The notes beneath the pieces were generated by a model, which was not told the origin of the DNA, searched no databases, and saw only the letters and a list, made by a program, of their open reading frames with translations. From Acidobacteria subdivision 2 bacterium RH1 MAG20 (GTDB lineage: Bacteria; Acidobacteriota; Terriglobia; Terriglobales; Acidobacteriaceae), in assembly GCA_002197545.1 (NCBI GenBank), contig NFUO01000548.1:1-64000 (forward strand): DNA of 64,000 bases. Direction: 5' to 3'. Positions 44,262 to 52,713 of the stretch are shown here, in pieces (within the stretch, counting starts at the first letter, position 1; every line of letters begins with the position of its first letter). The position numbers were made by a program, and so were the translations under genes.

Positions 44262-46400
44262 GTGACCTCAAGAGCGATTTCGCGCCGGACTCTTGCAAAA
44301 ACGCTCCTTGCCGGCGGAGCAGGAGTCGGACTACGCCGATGGGCGGTCGGCCAGGCTGCCAGCTCGGAACCGTTGGCTATTGGCGTCTGGACCTCGATTC
44401 ATCCGGGCGTGTGGAGAGTCACAATCGGCACGCCGGCGCCTTTCACTCCTGTGTCCAGCCGTCTGGTTCCCCCACACCCTACAGGGTTCGCGACGCTGCC
44501 CCGGGCTGACAGCGCGCCTAAGCTTTCAATCAGCGCCACACGTTCGGTGCGCGGATGCACGGTCCGGTTGCCCCTAAAAGCGAACGAGCAGATCTTCGGT
44601 CTTGGATTGCAGCTTCTCTCCTTCGCGCAGCGGGGCAACAAGAAGACCGTCCGCGTGAATGCCGACCCTAAGATGGACACCGGGGACTCGCACGCGCCCG
44701 TTCCGTTCTACGTCACGACTGAAGGTATTGGCATCCTTGTCGACACCGCTCGATACGCTACGTTCTATCTCGGTAGCGCCCATCCTAAGCCTACGCATCC
44801 GACCGCACCGGTAGGCGACGCCAGCGTTGGTCCGAAGTACTCAAACATAGAGACTGGAGACAGCGATGACTTTGTCATGATCGACGTACCAGACGCTGCC
44901 GGCGTGGATATCTACCTGTTTGCCGGTCCGTACATGTTGGACGCGGTGCGTCGTTATAACCTTTTCTCCGGTGGAGGCTGCGTTCCGCCGGAGTGGGGCT
45001 TGGGTTTCTGGTTTCGCATGATGGCGCGGGACACGCAGACCGATGTGCTGGCTCTCGCCCGAGAGCTCCGGGACGGCAAAATCCCTTGCGATGTCATCGG
45101 GCTCGAGCCCGGATGGCAATCCCAATCCTACTCGTGCTCTTTCGTGTGGGATAAGGGACGGTTTCCAGACCCGCACGGATTTCTCGCCGCCACTCAGGAT
45201 GAGAATTTCCATGTAAATCTCTGGGAGCACGCGTTCACACACCCATCTTCACCGCTGTTTCCGGCGCTAGAGCCCTATTCGGGAGATCTCGCCGTCTGGA
45301 AAGGCTTGGTTCCTGACTTCGCCGCCCAGCCGGCAAGAGATGCTTTCGGAGATTTTCACGGAAAGACGCTGATCGATGCTGGAGTGAGCGGTTTCAAGCT
45401 AGACGAATGCGATAACTCCGACTACGTTCATAACTGGTCTTTCCCGGAGTGCAGTGTCTTCCCGTCGGGCGTCGACGGCGAGCAGATGCATAGTGTTTTC
45501 GGGCTACGCTACCAGATGGCGATTTGGGATGCTTTTCGCAAGCGCGGCCGCAAGACATACGGCTTAGTGCGCTCAAGCGGCGCGCTGGCGGCTCCCTATC
45601 CGTTTGTGCTCTACAGCGATCTTTATGACCACCGCGACTACATCCGCGCCCTGGCGAACTCCGGATTCAGCGGTCTTCTGTGGTGCCCTGAAGTGCGGCA
45701 GGCGGACAACCCAGAAGATTTGATTCGGCGCCTCCAAAGCGTTGTGTTTTCACCTTTGGCGCAGATTGATTGCTGGTATATGAAGAATCCGCCATGGAAA
45801 CAAACGAATCGGGCGCTCAATAACGCGGATCGATACTTTGACGATTGGCAACAACTGGAGTCTCGTTGCCGTGAAATCATCGGCTGGCGGATGCAGCTTG
45901 TCCCGTATTTGACTGCGGCATTTCAGCGCTATGCGGATGACGGGACACCGCCGTTTCGGGCGCTTGTGCTGGACTGGCCGGGCGACAAGCAGCTGCACAA
46001 GGTAGACGATCAGTACATGGTAGGCGATCGCATGATGGTTGCCCCGCTGTTCGCCGGAGAAAAAAGCCGGAAGATCGTGTTTCCGGAAGGGAACTGGCAT
46101 GATTTCTGGACTGGTGCGCCAATACAGTCCGCAACAGAGATCACCGTCCCATCTTCCGCGGAGAAAATTCCGGTGTACGTAAAGAGCGGAAGTCTCGTGC
46201 CGTGGACAGATGTTGGCCAATTCGCAGGCGCACCGGAGACGCGTCAACTCTCAGTGCGAGTGTATGGAAATGGCTCGATACCGTTTTCAACGCGCACCCC
46301 CAACGGGAGCTTAACCCTAAGCTGGAAGCATGGGACAGGGAAAGTCGAAGGCCAAGGTGCCGATTACCACGTTCACATCTGGAATGTTATCGGGTACTAG
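44262..46400 (+). CDS. GH31 alpha-glycosidase, Tat-exported
   Basis: This 712-residue enzyme starts with GTG at 44262 after an AAGGAG and has a twin-arginine signal (SRRTLAKTLLAGGAGVG). The N-terminal beta domain contains FGLGLQLLSF, and the barrel starts at PPEWGLGFWFRMMARDTQTD. Active-site segments are GVSGFKLDECDNSDY (nucleophile Asp) and YPFVLYSDLYDHRDY (candidate acid/base Asp). The C-terminal DRMMVAPLFAGEKSRKIVFP and EGNWHDFWTG are typical of GH31. The family includes alpha-glucosidases, alpha-xylosidases and alpha-galactosidases; the specificity is not resolved. Its TAG stop shares CTAG with the stop of the convergent regulator gene. Confidence 0.9.
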   Translation: MTSRAISRRTLAKTLLAGGAGVGLRRWAVGQAASSEPLAIGVWTSIHPGVWRVTIGTPAPFTPVSSRLVPPHPTGFATLPRADSAPKLSISATRSVRGCTVRLPLKANEQIFGLGLQLLSFAQRGNKKTVRVNADPKMDTGDSHAPVPFYVTTEGIGILVDTARYATFYLGSAHPKPTHPTAPVGDASVGPKYSNIETGDSDDFVMIDVPDAAGVDIYLFAGPYMLDAVRRYNLFSGGGCVPPEWGLGFWFRMMARDTQTDVLALARELRDGKIPCDVIGLEPGWQSQSYSCSFVWDKGRFPDPHGFLAATQDENFHVNLWEHAFTHPSSPLFPALEPYSGDLAVWKGLVPDFAAQPARDAFGDFHGKTLIDAGVSGFKLDECDNSDYVHNWSFPECSVFPSGVDGEQMHSVFGLRYQMAIWDAFRKRGRKTYGLVRSSGALAAPYPFVLYSDLYDHRDYIRALANSGFSGLLWCPEVRQADNPEDLIRRLQSVVFSPLAQIDCWYMKNPPWKQTNRALNNADRYFDDWQQLESRCREIIGWRMQLVPYLTAAFQRYADDGTPPFRALVLDWPGDKQLHKVDDQYMVGDRMMVAPLFAGEKSRKIVFPEGNWHDFWTGAPIQSATEITVPSSAEKIPVYVKSGSLVPWTDVGQFAGAPETRQLSVRVYGNGSIPFSTRTPNGSLTLSWKHGTGKVEGQGADYHVHIWNVIGY

Positions 46401-47785
46401 TGCGGATACGCTCGGTAGGCTTCGATCGACGTGGTTAACGGTGTGCCTGGCACGGAAGACACTCGAAGCAGTACTTCGAAATAAGGAAGATGGCTGACCC
46501 GCAATATCTTCTTGAAGGCAGCCAGCTTCTCTCCAGAGAGCAGAAAGTCGCCCGCGGCTTCCGTTGCTTCCGCATCCGTACCCTGAATGAGCAGGACGAT
46601 CCCACTGTGCTCCGTATTCGGACCGTACGAGATAACGCAGTACTGCGCTGAGGCCGTCTGCACGTAAGAAGCCGCTTCGTTGGCCCCCGGGTTTCGGTTG
46701 GTCACGGCGATGCTTCCATTCGGAGCAAAGTCGACTGCGAAATTAGAATGGAGCCCAAACACCTCTTGCCATGGGTTGGAAAGGCGGCCACCAATGAGAA
46801 TGACGCTGTCGCGCTTGGTCAGCGCCGGCATGTAGTTGCGTGCGCTGTAGAGTCGAATGTTGTTCCCTGAGGGATCGAGGGCCAGGATGCGTCGCGCCAG
46901 CATGAACTCGTCCTGGCTGCCCAGGTTCCATATTGCGATTCTGTCCAGCGTCGCGCGCAGGTCCGGACTAAGGTGTTGTCCCTGGAGTTGCTGGAGGTAG
47001 CTTCGGTTTAGATAATCGTCGAGCGAAAAAGATTTTCGGTAGATGTCTTGCAGGAGGCCGAATGAAGCGTCTGCCAGGACGATGTCGGTATCCGCCCGTG
47101 CGTTCAGGATGCCATTCCATAATTCTGCGACCTGGGGATCATATTGCCACCCATAAATTGAACGGTGAAGGGCCGCATACTGCAGCGACGCGGCGCGATA
47201 CCGATTCCAGAGAATCAGGCATGCGGTGGCCAGCCCGATGAAAAGGATCATGGCACCGCCCGCCACAAATAGAACCCAGCGTGGTTGGGCACGCACCGCG
47301 CCGACCTGGCGGGTCGCTTCGCTGGCCGTAAGTGCCCGTGCTACATCTGGCGCAATTGGGAATGCGGCCGGCACTGGGAGTGGACGTTCTCGAAAAGACA
47401 GGACGTAGTTCCAGCGGGGAATCTCCAGCGCCAGCAATTCATCGCGGCCCTCCGAGTCGAAATAGGCCTGCAGGCGCTTGCGGAGTTCGCTCACGCTGGT
47501 GCGGACGATGTTGTCGGTGCTTGTGTCGTAACTCTCGGGGCGGCCAAAGACACCTACGCCGATCGCCTGCTCGTGCAGGCTCTCGCAATGGTCAGTGAGA
47601 GACCGTTTTCCCAGGAAGTGAAGAAGCTCCTGAAGACGGTTGGCCCGGCGCAACTGACTGCTGGCAGCGATGCGCTCGATCAGCGCCCAGCGCGCTTCGA
47701 TCTCTCGCGCATTGTTGACTGGTGTCGCTGTTCCCAATGGACTTCCTCCGCCTCGTTCCGGGGTAGGGTATCTTCCCTCGAGCAA
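46397..47785 (-). CDS. Transmembrane regulator with winged-helix-like head
   Basis: This 462-residue protein has a cytoplasmic N-terminal domain (about 28-130), with RANRLQELLHFLGKRSL, AIGVGVFGRPESYDTSTDNI and VRTSVSELRKRLQAYF. The same head is common on acidobacterial regulators and resembles a winged helix. One transmembrane helix lies at about 170-193, and a ~265-residue extracytoplasmic domain follows. The layout is that of ToxR/CadC-like one-component sensors. It is divergent from the Oar-like receptor gene at 48306, with a 520-base gap, so it probably controls that operon in response to an extracellular glycan signal. That role is inferred. Confidence 0.7.
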   Translation of the reverse strand: MLEGRYPTPERGGGSPLGTATPVNNAREIEARWALIERIAASSQLRRANRLQELLHFLGKRSLTDHCESLHEQAIGVGVFGRPESYDTSTDNIVRTSVSELRKRLQAYFDSEGRDELLALEIPRWNYVLSFRERPLPVPAAFPIAPDVARALTASEATRQVGAVRAQPRWVLFVAGGAMILFIGLATACLILWNRYRAASLQYAALHRSIYGWQYDPQVAELWNGILNARADTDIVLADASFGLLQDIYRKSFSLDDYLNRSYLQQLQGQHLSPDLRATLDRIAIWNLGSQDEFMLARRILALDPSGNNIRLYSARNYMPALTKRDSVILIGGRLSNPWQEVFGLHSNFAVDFAPNGSIAVTNRNPGANEAASYVQTASAQYCVISYGPNTEHSGIVLLIQGTDAEATEAAGDFLLSGEKLAAFKKILRVSHLPYFEVLLRVSSVPGTPLTTSIEAYRAYPH

Positions 47786-48305
47786 AACCTCCGGTACCGA
47801 TCTCTATTTCGGAACTCTTGACTGTAGGTAAGATGTAGGCCTCCCAAATTTTCTGAGTGAGAACCCGCGTCCGATCAAGAGCGTGGACATTCTACATTTA
47901 CCCGTTGCCCTTTGTCACGCTAGCGTAACGTTGCACTGCGGACAGCGCAGAACTAGCAGAACGATCATCCTGTGATTGCAAACCAACTCTAGCATTCTTC
48001 GAGGTTTTTGCCTCGAACGTGATCATGAGCGATGCGTCACTCGACGGGGTTGCTCCGGCCATCTGTGTGGGATCGCACGGGCTTTACCTACAGGTCGCAC
48101 GGAACCTACTGTAGGCGAGACAGCGAATTCACTTGAATGATGCCACCACGAAGTTCATGATCGCTCGGTCTCAGTCTTGCCTAACTAGCCTAACTATTTG
48201 TGACAAGCCTGATCAGATCGGCGCGATGCCGGCGTATCAATCTCTTCCAGGACCGGACTTACCACCCGTTCGCTACGCAAAAGTCAGACCCCTCGGGGAG
48301 GCGTT
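47786..48305. promoter_or_regulatory. Divergent control region with a perfect palindrome
   Basis: This 520-base gap separates the transmembrane regulator gene from the receptor gene. It contains the perfect 10-base palindrome ACGCTAGCGT at 47917-47926, a possible operator. A purine-rich GGGGAGG lies just before the receptor start. No convincing gene is present. No promoter boxes are assigned with confidence. Confidence 0.4.
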
Positions 48306-51300
48306 ATGAAATTCGGAAGCACAAATTCCGGAGTAAACCAAAACAGCCGTTCATGCTCCTTATCCTTATTAAGGATTCAGCAACTGCTCCTGGTGATCAC
48401 CATCGGAATCTCGCTCATCCTGTTCTCGCCCGCTCTGCTCGCCCAGAGCGGTGCAGGTTCCATTGAGGGTACAGTGACCGACTCTACCAACGCCATTGTC
48501 CCAGGAGCCGCAATCCATGTGGTCAACCCCGCCACGGGTGTGACCTCCGACACAAAAGCAAATGGGGCTGGATATTATCAAATTCCAGGCCTCTTCACGG
48601 GAGACTACATAATAACGGTGACCGCGCCGGGTATGGAGACATATCAAAAAACAATTCAGCTGCTAGTGGGCCAGAACGCAGCCAGCAATTTTTCCCTAAA
48701 GGCGGGCTCGGTGACGCAGAAGGTTGAGGTGAACGCAAATGCCGTTCAACTCGTCACGACGACTAGCGCCACCCTGTCCTCAACGTTGGAAAACAGCAGG
48801 ATCAACCAGCTTCCAATGAACGGGCGAGTGATCTTGTCGCTGGTTGGTGAGACTACTCCCGGACTGACCGGTCATTATGGTCCCGGTACCATTGCCAACG
48901 GTCTTATGGAAGACTCGTCTATCGAATACGAGGCCGATGGTGTCCCCCTGCTCAACCGGAACTTCGGTGGTCCCAATAGCATGACCCAGTCTCAATATCC
49001 CGATCCGGATACGATACAGGAAGTCCGCACGGAGACCTCCAATTCTGGGGCGCAATTCGCAACACCAGCTACGGCCATCATCTCCACTAAGTCGGGTACT
49101 AATTCGTTGCACGGTTCGCTCTTCGAAACCATGCGCAATAACGGCGTCGGTATTGCCAAGGGCAGACAAAATCTTCCCAACTTCGCCGCGCCTCATTTGG
49201 TGCGCAATGAATTTGGGGCTTCCGCCGGTGGTCCTATCGTTATCCCTCACGTTTACGATGGCCGAAACAAGAGCTTCTGGTTCTTTGCTTATGAGCGCTA
49301 TTCGCAAATTTCCACCAGCTATGAGCCGGTGTTTGTGCCTACAGTGGCTATGAGAAACGGGGATTTCAGTGGGTTAACCAACAGCGCGGGCGTGTTGCAG
49401 CAGCTATATGACCCGGCGACGACTGCGCCGTCAGCCAATTGCAATGGCACCGGCGTCGCCAATCAGTTTTGCCGCGCGCCCTTCGGCAACGGCATTGCCG
49501 GCAGCCCTGGTGACAATCAGATTCCAATCAGCCGCCTGAACCCCTTGACCAAGACACTCTACGACATCACGCCGCTGCCTTCAAACTCTGCGAATCCTCT
49601 GGTTAGCAGCAATCTTTCCGTTCCCGACCCCTCAGTGTTTATCGTGCCAACCATCACCTTTCGCGTGGATCACAGTTTCGGTGAGAAGGACAAGGCGTAT
49701 ATACGATATACATCCAACAACCAGACCAATGTTGCGCTGCGGAACTATCCAAAAGCTTCACCCGCCACGCTTGCGGCCGATGGCATTCCGGCTGGAGCCA
49801 GCGGTTTACAAAGTATTAATGACGCGCAGTTTGCCGCCGCGCTCAATTACACGCATATCTTTTCGCCCACCTTCTATTCCGAAACCACCGCGTCCCAACA
49901 GTGGTTCTATCAGTATGTCGGTGGCGGCGGCGCCGATGCCAGTCCAGACACAAATTATGAGCAGAAGTTTGGGTTACCCAATAACTTCGGTGAGACCGGC
50001 TTCCCCGTCATCTGCGGGAGTTGCCTCATGCCCTTTGGCGGCACTCAGTTCCAGTACTACGAAAATCAAATCGTCTTTAATTACGATGAGAACCTGACCA
50101 AGATTGTAGGAAGACACCAGTTCCACTTCGGGGGGCGCTACCGGCGAGAACGGCTTTCCTACCTTCCCTCGCGGCAGAACGACTCAGCAACTTTCGACGC
50201 CACCGGGACTTCACTAGAAAACCCGACAACCGGCACGGCCTATAGCGGCACTCCAAATACAGGCGAGACGGAGGCCGACTTTTTCCTCGGCGATGCTTCC
50301 TTGTACAGTGTGACATTGGAACCGCCTCAAGGCCATGGGCACGACATGGAGTGGGACTTCTACTTCCAGGATGACTTCAAGGTGACCAAAAACCTGACAC
50401 TGAATATCGGTCTCCGCAATACATACCTTCCGGGGTTCTGGACGAAAGACGGTCTGGCGACCACATTCGACTTCAAGAACAATGCGTTTGTGATGACCAA
50501 TCCCACCTCCTTCTACGTCGCCCACGGCTATACGACCCAGGCGATCATCTCCAACCTCCAGAACATTGGCGTGAAGTTTGAGACTTCCGCGGAGGCTGGA
50601 TTTCCGAGCACCAACGCGGAGAACAAAAACGTACTTGAACCGCGCGTAGGCTTTGCGTGGCAGCCATTTGGCGGCAAATACGGTACCGTGCTGCGTGGGG
50701 GCTACGGAAAATATGTTTTTCCTACCGCCTTACGCAGTTCATGGCAGCAGAGTTTCGCTGGCTTTCCGTATGTCCAAAACTACGCTCAGAACTATAACTC
50801 GGCTGCCCAGTCGCCAGATGGAAGGTCTAACTATCTGGTGCGAAATCCGCAGAACGTCTTTATGGGAGTGAACTCCCAAAATGTGGTGAATTCTTCCACG
50901 GCCAATGCCATCGTTCCGGGCTTTTCTACCATCAACGCTCTCAGTCCGAACTATCCTCCCGACGTTGCCCAGGAGACGAGCTTCACCATCGAGCAACCGC
51001 TCAAGGGCAATTCAGCGCTGCGGCTGAGCTGGGTATGGACTCATGGGAGCAGTCTAGACCAGACCTATCAGGTCAACCAGGCTCTCTCTCCTTTCGTCTG
51101 GGAGATGTCAACCGGAAAGCCTGTGCCCACAGGAGGACCTTCGACAATTGGGACCAATCAATATGCCGCGACCGCGTTGAATCCGTATGACAATGTCACC
51201 TACGGCGGTCTGAGTAATTACGGAAAAACCGGCTACTCGAACGACAACGCCTTACAAGTCAACTACCAGCGGCTGTTTCATAGTGGGATAGCCTATCAGA

Positions 51301-52265
51301 TCTTCTACGTATGGCAGAAAGCCTTCACTGGAGATGGAACCGTCTATACGCCTCAAGGCTATCTCGGCGTTAGGGGGACGGATCCCAACACTACCTTCGC
51401 GCCACTCCCTGGCGGCAGCGCGATCACACCGGGCGCCACGCCTCCAGGCAGGCCGCCTGGCGTGCCTTCCTGGGAAACCTGGCGTGGGCTGACGGACTTC
51501 GAAACGTACGTGGTCAATGGCGGCAACCCAAAGCAAGAGATCGAATTCAACGGTATTATCGACCTACCCTTCGGGACCGGGAAGCGGTTTCTGGGTAATG
51601 CCAACCGATTCTTGAATGCTCTAGTCGGAGGTTTCCAGCTTGCCGGAGATGGAAGCATTCTAGGTCAGTATTTTCAGCCCATCGGTTCCCACTGGGGGCC
51701 AACTAACCCAATCAAGGTATACAAACATGGTCTTCCAATCAAGGACTGCCGCAGCGGCGTGTGCCTTAACAGCTACGAGTGGTTCAACGGATACCTTTCT
51801 CCGACAGTCCTTCCTGCGCCATTGGGCACCTGCACCGCTAAGTGTGTCGAGGGCCTTCCCGCCAACTGGGTACCATTTGTGACCCCGATCAACAATACTC
51901 CGGGCATGCCTAATTATGGGAATGACAACGTACAGGTTACATCGCCGGCTTTGTTGGCTTCAAACAAAGGAAATCCAGTCACGGTCGCCTACTCGCCGGG
52001 TCAATCAGGGGATAATCCTTTTTCGAAAACCATCATTCCTGGACCTATAAATTGGACTGCGGACCTTTCTCTCTTCAAGGTAATTCCCATCACTGAGACG
52101 GTGAACTTCAGAGTGAATCTGGATGCCTTCAATGTCTTCAATGTGCAGGGGTATAACAACCCGAGTACAACGGATGGCACGGAATTGGTTCAACCCGGAG
52201 GCGTGGGCGCTTCTTCTCACAATACACCTCGTCAACTGCAACTCACGGCGCGGCTAACATTCTAA
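48306..52265 (+). CDS. Oar-like TonB-dependent outer-membrane receptor of the island
   Basis: This 1319-residue outer-membrane protein has a long N-terminal leader with a hydrophobic core (LLLVITIGISLILFSPALLA). The carboxypeptidase-regulatory domain follows (about 50-135, GSIEGTVTDSTNAIVPGAAI). The plug region has TIQEVRTETSNSGAQFATPA and IISTKSGTNSLHGSLFETMR, and the large barrel ends RQLQLTARLTF. It is the probable uptake or binding protein for the polysaccharide degraded by the island's enzymes; no SusD-like partner is visible. The ATG at 48306 follows a good ribosome-binding site. A strong hairpin follows the stop. Confidence 0.9.
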   Translation: MKFGSTNSGVNQNSRSCSLSLLRIQQLLLVITIGISLILFSPALLAQSGAGSIEGTVTDSTNAIVPGAAIHVVNPATGVTSDTKANGAGYYQIPGLFTGDYIITVTAPGMETYQKTIQLLVGQNAASNFSLKAGSVTQKVEVNANAVQLVTTTSATLSSTLENSRINQLPMNGRVILSLVGETTPGLTGHYGPGTIANGLMEDSSIEYEADGVPLLNRNFGGPNSMTQSQYPDPDTIQEVRTETSNSGAQFATPATAIISTKSGTNSLHGSLFETMRNNGVGIAKGRQNLPNFAAPHLVRNEFGASAGGPIVIPHVYDGRNKSFWFFAYERYSQISTSYEPVFVPTVAMRNGDFSGLTNSAGVLQQLYDPATTAPSANCNGTGVANQFCRAPFGNGIAGSPGDNQIPISRLNPLTKTLYDITPLPSNSANPLVSSNLSVPDPSVFIVPTITFRVDHSFGEKDKAYIRYTSNNQTNVALRNYPKASPATLAADGIPAGASGLQSINDAQFAAALNYTHIFSPTFYSETTASQQWFYQYVGGGGADASPDTNYEQKFGLPNNFGETGFPVICGSCLMPFGGTQFQYYENQIVFNYDENLTKIVGRHQFHFGGRYRRERLSYLPSRQNDSATFDATGTSLENPTTGTAYSGTPNTGETEADFFLGDASLYSVTLEPPQGHGHDMEWDFYFQDDFKVTKNLTLNIGLRNTYLPGFWTKDGLATTFDFKNNAFVMTNPTSFYVAHGYTTQAIISNLQNIGVKFETSAEAGFPSTNAENKNVLEPRVGFAWQPFGGKYGTVLRGGYGKYVFPTALRSSWQQSFAGFPYVQNYAQNYNSAAQSPDGRSNYLVRNPQNVFMGVNSQNVVNSSTANAIVPGFSTINALSPNYPPDVAQETSFTIEQPLKGNSALRLSWVWTHGSSLDQTYQVNQALSPFVWEMSTGKPVPTGGPSTIGTNQYAATALNPYDNVTYGGLSNYGKTGYSNDNALQVNYQRLFHSGIAYQIFYVWQKAFTGDGTVYTPQGYLGVRGTDPNTTFAPLPGGSAITPGATPPGRPPGVPSWETWRGLTDFETYVVNGGNPKQEIEFNGIIDLPFGTGKRFLGNANRFLNALVGGFQLAGDGSILGQYFQPIGSHWGPTNPIKVYKHGLPIKDCRSGVCLNSYEWFNGYLSPTVLPAPLGTCTAKCVEGLPANWVPFVTPINNTPGMPNYGNDNVQVTSPALLASNKGNPVTVAYSPGQSGDNPFSKTIIPGPINWTADLSLFKVIPITETVNFRVNLDAFNVFNVQGYNNPSTTDGTELVQPGGVGASSHNTPRQLQLTARLTF

Positions 52266-52283
52266 CCGACGTTTTAGTAAAGC

Positions 52284-52314
52284 TTGCGACACCCTCGGAA
52301 CGAGGGTGTCGCAA
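52284..52314 (+). terminator. 14-bp perfect hairpin after the receptor gene
   Basis: A 14-bp perfect stem (ttgcgacaccctcg / cgagggtgtcgcaa) with a 3-base loop GAA starts 18 bases after the receptor stop. No T run follows, so it may be a processing or mRNA-stabilising hairpin rather than a simple intrinsic terminator. Confidence 0.55.
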
Positions 52315-52324
52315 ACTTCTCAAG

Positions 52325-52694
52325 GGAGGTGTCCGGCGAGCTGCTGCTCGATAAATTGGAGATGGCGCAGAAGGCGCTCCAATGGCTCGCGGTAGATACG
52401 TATGAACCCATCCTGCAGTACTACCTGCACCCGCACTTCGAGATACTACTTTTATGTGCGCATTATACCCCGGCTTCCGCCCGGCTGAACGTCGGTACAC
52501 CTCGCGGAGTGCTGCGTGCGGATATTCGGTATGAGCAGCTACTGGGCAAGGCACGATTCAGGCTGAAGTTCGTGCTCGGCGAACGCATTGCGAATCTAAG
52601 GGTCCGGATGCCATCGGAACACGGCTATCTTTGGGTAACGAAAACGAACGTTGGCGCTGCGCAGATTACTGCGCACCAACCGGGCCGCGCATGA
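52325..52694 (+). pseudogene. Remnant of a paralogue of the (alpha/alpha)6 enzyme at 60.2-61.8 kb
   Basis: The translated sequence LLLDKLEMAQKALQWLAVDT followed by YEPILQYYLHPHFE aligns with MLLFDNLTMVGKALSWLANA and TYQPVPEYKLHRD of the intact gene. Further on, ANLRVRMPSEHGYLWV aligns with SDLKVRMPSKNGYVWR at its C-terminus. About 50 residues between the two blocks are missing and the first two thirds of the gene is absent. The piece therefore represents the last third of a duplicated gene with an internal deletion. It sits immediately before the heparinase-type lyase gene. Confidence 0.65.
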
Positions 52695-52713
52695 CGTGGC
52701 GAATGGGCATTCG

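Noticed and set aside
52651..52713. Upstream extension of the lyase gene
   Set aside because: The first 21 codons overlap the end of the pseudogene and do not belong to the twin-arginine signal.
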